From Thermoleophilia bacterium (GTDB lineage: Bacteria; Actinomycetota; Thermoleophilia; Gaiellales; Gaiellaceae), in NCBI GenBank assembly GCA_016844515.1, contig JAERMP010000075.1, positions 1 through 8,998 of the forward strand: DNA of 8,998 bases, in the 5' to 3' direction. Below, piece by piece: positions 6,398-8,998 of this stretch. Position 1 is the first letter of the stretch. Every line of letters begins with the position of its first letter. The position numbers and the translations under genes were made by a program. The notes under the pieces were generated by a model. It made no database searches. It was given only the letters and a program-made list of their open reading frames with translations, and was not told the origin of the DNA.

Positions 6398-7543
6398 TCA
6401 GCTCCAGACCTTGACGTCGCGGTACAGCGTGTCCCGCTGCACCGGTGTCTTGCCCATTGCCTTGATGAGGTGGACGAGCTCGTCCGTCGTCGTGCGATGC
6501 GTCGTGCCGGCGGCCGAGACGACGTTCTCCTCGATCATCACGGAGCCCATGTCGTCCGCGCCGAAGCCGAGGGCGACCTGACCGACCTTCATCCCCTGCG
6601 TCACCCACGACGACTGGATGTGCGGGACGTTGTCGAGGTAGATGCGGGAGACCGCCTGGGTCAGGAGGTAGTCGAACGAGGTCGGGCGCTCGTTGTCGGA
6701 GACGAGATCCTCGAGGCGGTTGCCGTCCCGCTGGAACGTCCACGAGATGAAGGCGCGGAAGCCGTGAGTCTCGTCCTGCAGCTCGCGGATGCGGCGCATG
6801 TGCTCGACTCGCTCCTCGAGCGTCTCGACGTGCCCGTACATCATCGTCGCGGTCGTCGACATGCCGAGTCGGTGGGCCTGCCGCATGACGTCGAGCCACT
6901 CGTCCGACTTCGTCTTCTTCGGGGCGATGATCCGGCGCACGCGATCGACGAGGATCTCCGCGCCGCCGCCGGGCACTGAGTCGAGCCCGGCATCGCGCAG
7001 GCGCGTGAGGGTCTCGGGAACGGTGAGCTTCGAGCGCCGCGCAATGTGTTGGATCTCCGGGGGAGAGAGCGCGTGCAGGTGGATCTTGTAGCGCGCCTTG
7101 ATCGAGCGGAAGAGGTCCTCGTAGTAGTCGATGCCGAGGTCAGGATGGTGGCCCCCCTGCATCAAGAGCCCGGTGCCACCGAGCGCCAGCGTCTCCTCGA
7201 TCTTCTTGTAGATGACCGGCTTCGGGAGGAGATAACCCTCGCGCTGGTCGCCCGGACGCCGGTAGAAGGCGCAGAAGTCGCAGTCGGTGACGCAGATATT
7301 CGTGTAGTTGAGGTTCCGGTCGACGATGAAGGTCACGCGCGACGGGTCGGTCAGGCGGCTTCGGATCTCGTTCGCCACGCGGCCCACCGCAACGAGGTCG
7401 CGCGAGCGAAGCAGAGAAATCGCGTCGTCGTCGGTGAGACGCTCGCCGTCGAGCGCCTTCTCGAGCACGTCGCCGACCGCAGGCAACAGACCTTGTAACA
7501 GACTGTTACTTGGGATCGTGGGCGTCGTCTCCGAGACGGTCAC
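6398..7543 (-). CDS. mqnC: Cyclic dehypoxanthinyl futalosine synthase (radical SAM)
   Basis: MqnC cyclises dehypoxanthine futalosine in the futalosine route to menaquinone. The 381-residue protein carries the radical-SAM cluster motif CxxxCxxC in NICVTDCDFCAFYR (Cys84, Cys88, Cys91), then GGTGLLMQGGHHPDLGIDYYEDLF (122-145), HALSPPEI (157-164), LDSVPGGGAEILVDRVR (187-203), TTATMMYGHVET (230-241) and GADDMGSVMIEENVV (328-342). This order and wording fit MqnC better than its paralogue MqnE. The C-terminus GKTPVQRDTLY is also typical. The GTG start overlaps the mqnA stop in GTGA (7543-7540), with AGAGGAAG about 7 bases upstream, indicating translational coupling. The first ~25 residues (TIPSNSLLQGLLPAVG region) look like a non-conserved extension with AT-richer codons, including a rare TTA, and contain a 15-base palindrome. 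The stop faces the plus-strand propeller gene with 6 bases between. Confidence 0.97.
   Translation of the reverse strand: MTVSETTPTIPSNSLLQGLLPAVGDVLEKALDGERLTDDDAISLLRSRDLVAVGRVANEIRSRLTDPSRVTFIVDRNLNYTNICVTDCDFCAFYRRPGDQREGYLLPKPVIYKKIEETLALGGTGLLMQGGHHPDLGIDYYEDLFRSIKARYKIHLHALSPPEIQHIARRSKLTVPETLTRLRDAGLDSVPGGGAEILVDRVRRIIAPKKTKSDEWLDVMRQAHRLGMSTTATMMYGHVETLEERVEHMRRIRELQDETHGFRAFISWTFQRDGNRLEDLVSDNERPTSFDYLLTQAVSRIYLDNVPHIQSSWVTQGMKVGQVALGFGADDMGSVMIEENVVSAAGTTHRTTTDELVHLIKAMGKTPVQRDTLYRDVKVWS
7495..7509. repeat. Operator-like palindrome in the 5' end of mqnC
   Basis: GTAACAG-A-CTGTTAC is a perfect dyad with 7-base arms around one base, and is AT-richer than its surroundings. It covers mqnC codons 12-17 (SNSLLQ region, on the minus strand) and includes a TTA leucine codon. 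It could be a regulator-binding site or a chance palindrome; no second copy was found by eye. Confidence 0.5.
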
Positions 7544-8301
7544 GCGGGCACTTCCTCTCGCACGAAGCGCAACTCGGGGACGTGCTCGAGCTCACCGGCG
7601 TCGCGGGCCATCTCGAGGAACGTGTAGAGGCCCGCTCGCTCGCGCGGCCCAAAGCTGTAGCGCAGCTTCTCAAAGTAGCGGGCGAGGAAGCCCGGCGGAT
7701 ATCCGTACGCCTCACTCGCCTGCGTCGCGAGACGTTCCGGCTCCGAGCGCGCGAGGCGCACCGACGCGACGAGCGCATGCTCGAGCTCGATCAGCCCATC
7801 GACGACGGGCTCTGGCGCGGCCCATACGGCGAAAACCATCGGCAAGCCTGTCCGGTCGAGCCAGAGCCGCCCGAGATCGAAGTGCGGAGTGGGATCCTCG
7901 AACGCGCTGCGCAGAGCGGCGTCGCCGATGAGCAGCGTCGCGTCCGCCTCCATCCCGAGCGGCACGATCTCGGCCTTGGGGAGCAGGATTCGGACGAGAA
8001 CGACCGAGGTCGCGCTCTCCGGTGTTACGGCAACGGAGCGCACCTGACCGAAGGGCAAGCGCGTCACGAGCTGGATCGAGTCGACGGCGCCCTCGGACGA
8101 GACGCAGAGCCGAGGGAGGATCCGGTAGAGATCGGCGTTCCGCGCGTATTCGATCGACGGGATCGGCGCGATGTCGAGCTCCCCTGCGAGCAGCATCCTC
8201 GAGAGCTCCGTCGGGACACCGGAGATCTCCTCGATGTCGGCCTCGAGCCCGTAGAAGACGGGCGCCATGTTCACGTACGAGATGCGCCCGAGCTTGATCA
8301 T
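7540..8301 (-). CDS. mqnA: Chorismate dehydratase
   Basis: MqnA converts chorismate to 3-(1-carboxyvinyl)benzoate, the first step of the futalosine menaquinone pathway, in the cytoplasm. The 253-residue protein begins MIKLGRISYVNMAPVFYGL, with the SYxN motif typical of the family. It continues with LDIAPIPSIEYAR (42-54), SSEGAVDSIQL (68-78), MEADATLLIGDAAL (117-130) and DLGRLWLDRTGLPMVFAVW (142-160), all expected in the periplasmic-binding-protein-like fold of MqnA. The frame is open for about 96 codons further upstream, but the ATG at 8301-8299 is chosen because family similarity begins there, an AGGG lies 7 bases upstream, and it overlaps the previous stop as ATGA. The stop overlaps the mqnC GTG in the same way. 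Length is slightly below the usual ~270-290 residues, without an obvious missing block. Confidence 0.96.
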   Translation of the reverse strand: MIKLGRISYVNMAPVFYGLEADIEEISGVPTELSRMLLAGELDIAPIPSIEYARNADLYRILPRLCVSSEGAVDSIQLVTRLPFGQVRSVAVTPESATSVVLVRILLPKAEIVPLGMEADATLLIGDAALRSAFEDPTPHFDLGRLWLDRTGLPMVFAVWAAPEPVVDGLIELEHALVASVRLARSEPERLATQASEAYGYPPGFLARYFEKLRYSFGPRERAGLYTFLEMARDAGELEHVPELRFVREEVPA

Positions 8302-8540
8302 CGCCGACCCTGCCGCCGCCGCCAGATCCAGAGCCCACCCGCCAATGCCATCAATCCGCCCCAGACTATGACGCCCAGGATCGACACGCCTACGGGCGTA
8401 TCGCCGAGGAAATACGCCCCGGCGCTGAACAGGGAAAAGAACACGAAGATGGCCGCCGCAAAGATCCCGACGAAGTAGACCACCCACACCCAGATCGGCG
8501 TGCCCCCGCTTGCGCTCGCGGGCCGCGGGGAACGACTCAT
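8298..8540 (-). CDS. Small two-helix membrane protein in the menaquinone operon, unknown function
   Basis: This 80-residue protein has two predicted membrane helices: WVWVVYFVGIFAAAIFVFFSLF (about 17-38) and VSILGVIVWGGLMALAGGLWIW (52-73), joined by a short SAGAYFLGDTPVG loop. Its ends are basic (MSRSPRPAS and RRRQGRR), which predicts both termini in the cytoplasm by the positive-inside rule. I recognise no family. GGGAGGAG sits 4 bases before the ATG (GGAGG 8549-8545), the best ribosome binding site in the operon. The ATG overlaps the upstream stop in ATGA (8540-8537), and its own stop overlaps the mqnA ATG in ATGA (8301-8298), so it is coupled on both sides. The frame is open upstream to 8627, but that extra part is Cys/Arg-rich shadow sequence, so the shorter start is preferred. 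A membrane role linked to quinone synthesis is inference. Confidence 0.82.
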   Translation of the reverse strand: MSRSPRPASASGGTPIWVWVVYFVGIFAAAIFVFFSLFSAGAYFLGDTPVGVSILGVIVWGGLMALAGGLWIWRRRQGRR

Positions 8541-8860
8541 CGCTCCTCCCGAATCGCGGCAGTGAGCTGCGCGACGAGCGCAGGCACAAGAAGGAGACCG
8601 ATCGAGAAGCCTGTAAGCACGCACCACGCCGCCATGGCTACGGCGGATCCCAACCGCATACCGCTACCTGGTATTAGCACCGGTGCGAGCGCGATCGCGA
8701 TCGGAGCCACCACCAGCGGCCAGAGGACGGCGCCGGGATCGCTGTCAGTCGCGACGATGAGCCAGGTCGCAGCCGTGACGCCCGCCCCAGCGAGGACGAG
8801 CGCCGCGAGACTCCAGTTCCCCGGCCGCGTTTGTGCCGCGGGCCGCGCCACGACGGTCAT
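8537..8860 (-). CDS. Small three-helix membrane protein in the menaquinone operon, unknown function
   Basis: This 107-residue, Ala/Val/Leu-rich protein has three predicted membrane segments: about 17-37 (SLAALVLAGAGVTAATWLIV), 44-64 (AVLWPLVVAPIAIALAPVLI) and 73-96 (AVAMAAWCVLTGFSIGLLLV). It has a basic-free loop DSDPG between the first two and a charged tail IREER. No family is recognised. The ATG at 8860-8858 overlaps the mqnE stop as ATGA. An alternative GTG lies two codons earlier at 8866-8864; the overlap pattern shared with the other operon junctions favours the ATG. A GGTGG-type purine stretch just upstream may serve as the ribosome binding site. Its stop overlaps the next small membrane gene in ATGA. 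The two small proteins could form a complex, but that is inference from order and coupling only. Confidence 0.8.
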   Translation of the reverse strand: MTVVARPAAQTRPGNWSLAALVLAGAGVTAATWLIVATDSDPGAVLWPLVVAPIAIALAPVLIPGSGMRLGSAVAMAAWCVLTGFSIGLLLVPALVAQLTAAIREER

Positions 8861-8998
8861 TCCCACCGCCGGATTTCGTTGTAGAGCGTGTCGCGCTGAA
8901 CGGGAATCCGTCCAGCCTCGCTGACGTAGCGGACGAGCTCGTCGATCTTCTGCTCGGTCTCGGTTTGCGCCCCTGCGGCGTGGAAGATCTCCTCCCGC
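8857..8998 (-). CDS. mqnE: Aminofutalosine synthase (radical SAM), C-terminal end
   Basis: Only the last 47 codons are in the window; the gene enters from the right edge. The translation includes REEIFHAAGAQTET, DELVRYVSEAGRIPVQRDTL and then YNEIRRWE before the TGA at 8859-8857. The HAAGAxT segment and AGRxPVxRDTLYNEI ending are characteristic of MqnE, which uses a radical-SAM reaction to join 3-(1-carboxyvinyl)benzoate to S-adenosylmethionine to form aminofutalosine. The catalytic CxxxCxxC region lies outside the window, so the call rests on the C-terminus plus its position at the head of an mqnA-mqnC operon. The MqnC paralogue shares the PVQRDTLY ending, but the HAAGAQT stretch argues for MqnE. 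Its stop overlaps the start of the next gene (ATGA). Confidence 0.85.
   Translation of the reverse strand, partial: REEIFHAAGAQTETEQKIDELVRYVSEAGRIPVQRDTLYNEIRRWE

Noticed and set aside
6420..6456. Similar DNA near the ends of mqnC (6421-6445) and mqnE (8880-8904), considered as a repeat
   Set aside because: Both encode the PVQRDTLY ending shared by these paralogous radical-SAM enzymes, so common ancestry explains it.
7510..8478. Plus-strand open frame of 322 codons opposite mqnA
   Set aside because: It lies entirely antisense to mqnA and the small membrane gene, which are supported by family motifs and overlapping starts; its Arg/Glu-rich translation matches nothing.
8690..8705. GCGATCGC-type palindrome in the small membrane gene
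   Set aside because: A single occurrence in a GC-rich Ile/Ala codon run; no iteration across the window.

Overview
The window is GC-rich DNA with dense, tightly packed genes, GTG/TTG starts on several of them, and the futalosine route to menaquinone. Together with the style of the secreted proteins and the promoters, this suggests a high-GC actinobacterium, possibly Thermoleophilia/Gaiellales, probably from environmental DNA. That placement is inference; no rRNA or tRNA is present.

Layout. (1) 1-3844, minus strand: a probable envelope/polysaccharide cluster read right to left. It holds a secreted NAGPA-type phosphodiester glycosidase with Ig-like C-terminal modules, a DedA-family membrane protein, a DegT/DnrJ/EryC1/StrS aminotransferase, and the first ~41 codons of a CapD/FlaA1-like nucleotide-sugar dehydratase/epimerase cut by the window edge. 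An 86-nt gap between the dedA-like and aminotransferase genes contains a near-perfect 26-bp-arm palindrome that looks like a dispersed REP-type element. (2) 3845-3958: a divergent intergenic region. (3) 3959-6391, plus strand: two adjacent secreted-protein genes. One is a small Cys-rich protein ending in an EF-hand-like loop; the other is a beta-propeller-like protein. I cannot assign a function to either. (4) 6398-8998, minus strand: a menaquinone operon, mqnE (C-terminal end only) - small membrane protein - small membrane protein - mqnA - mqnC. All four junctions are 4-base stop/start overlaps (ATGA, ATGA, ATGA, GTGA).

How the genes work together. MqnA makes 3-enolpyruvyl-benzoate from chorismate, MqnE converts it to aminofutalosine, and MqnC cyclises dehypoxanthine futalosine. 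MqnB and MqnD functions are not in the window. The two uncharacterised membrane genes locked into this operon by translational coupling are the most interesting candidates for undescribed biology here. In the left cluster, the aminotransferase beside a CapD-like gene suggests synthesis of an amino-dideoxy sugar nucleotide for a surface glycan. No CRISPR array, transposase, tRNA or rRNA gene was seen, and no gene-free stretch exceeds about 115 bases.
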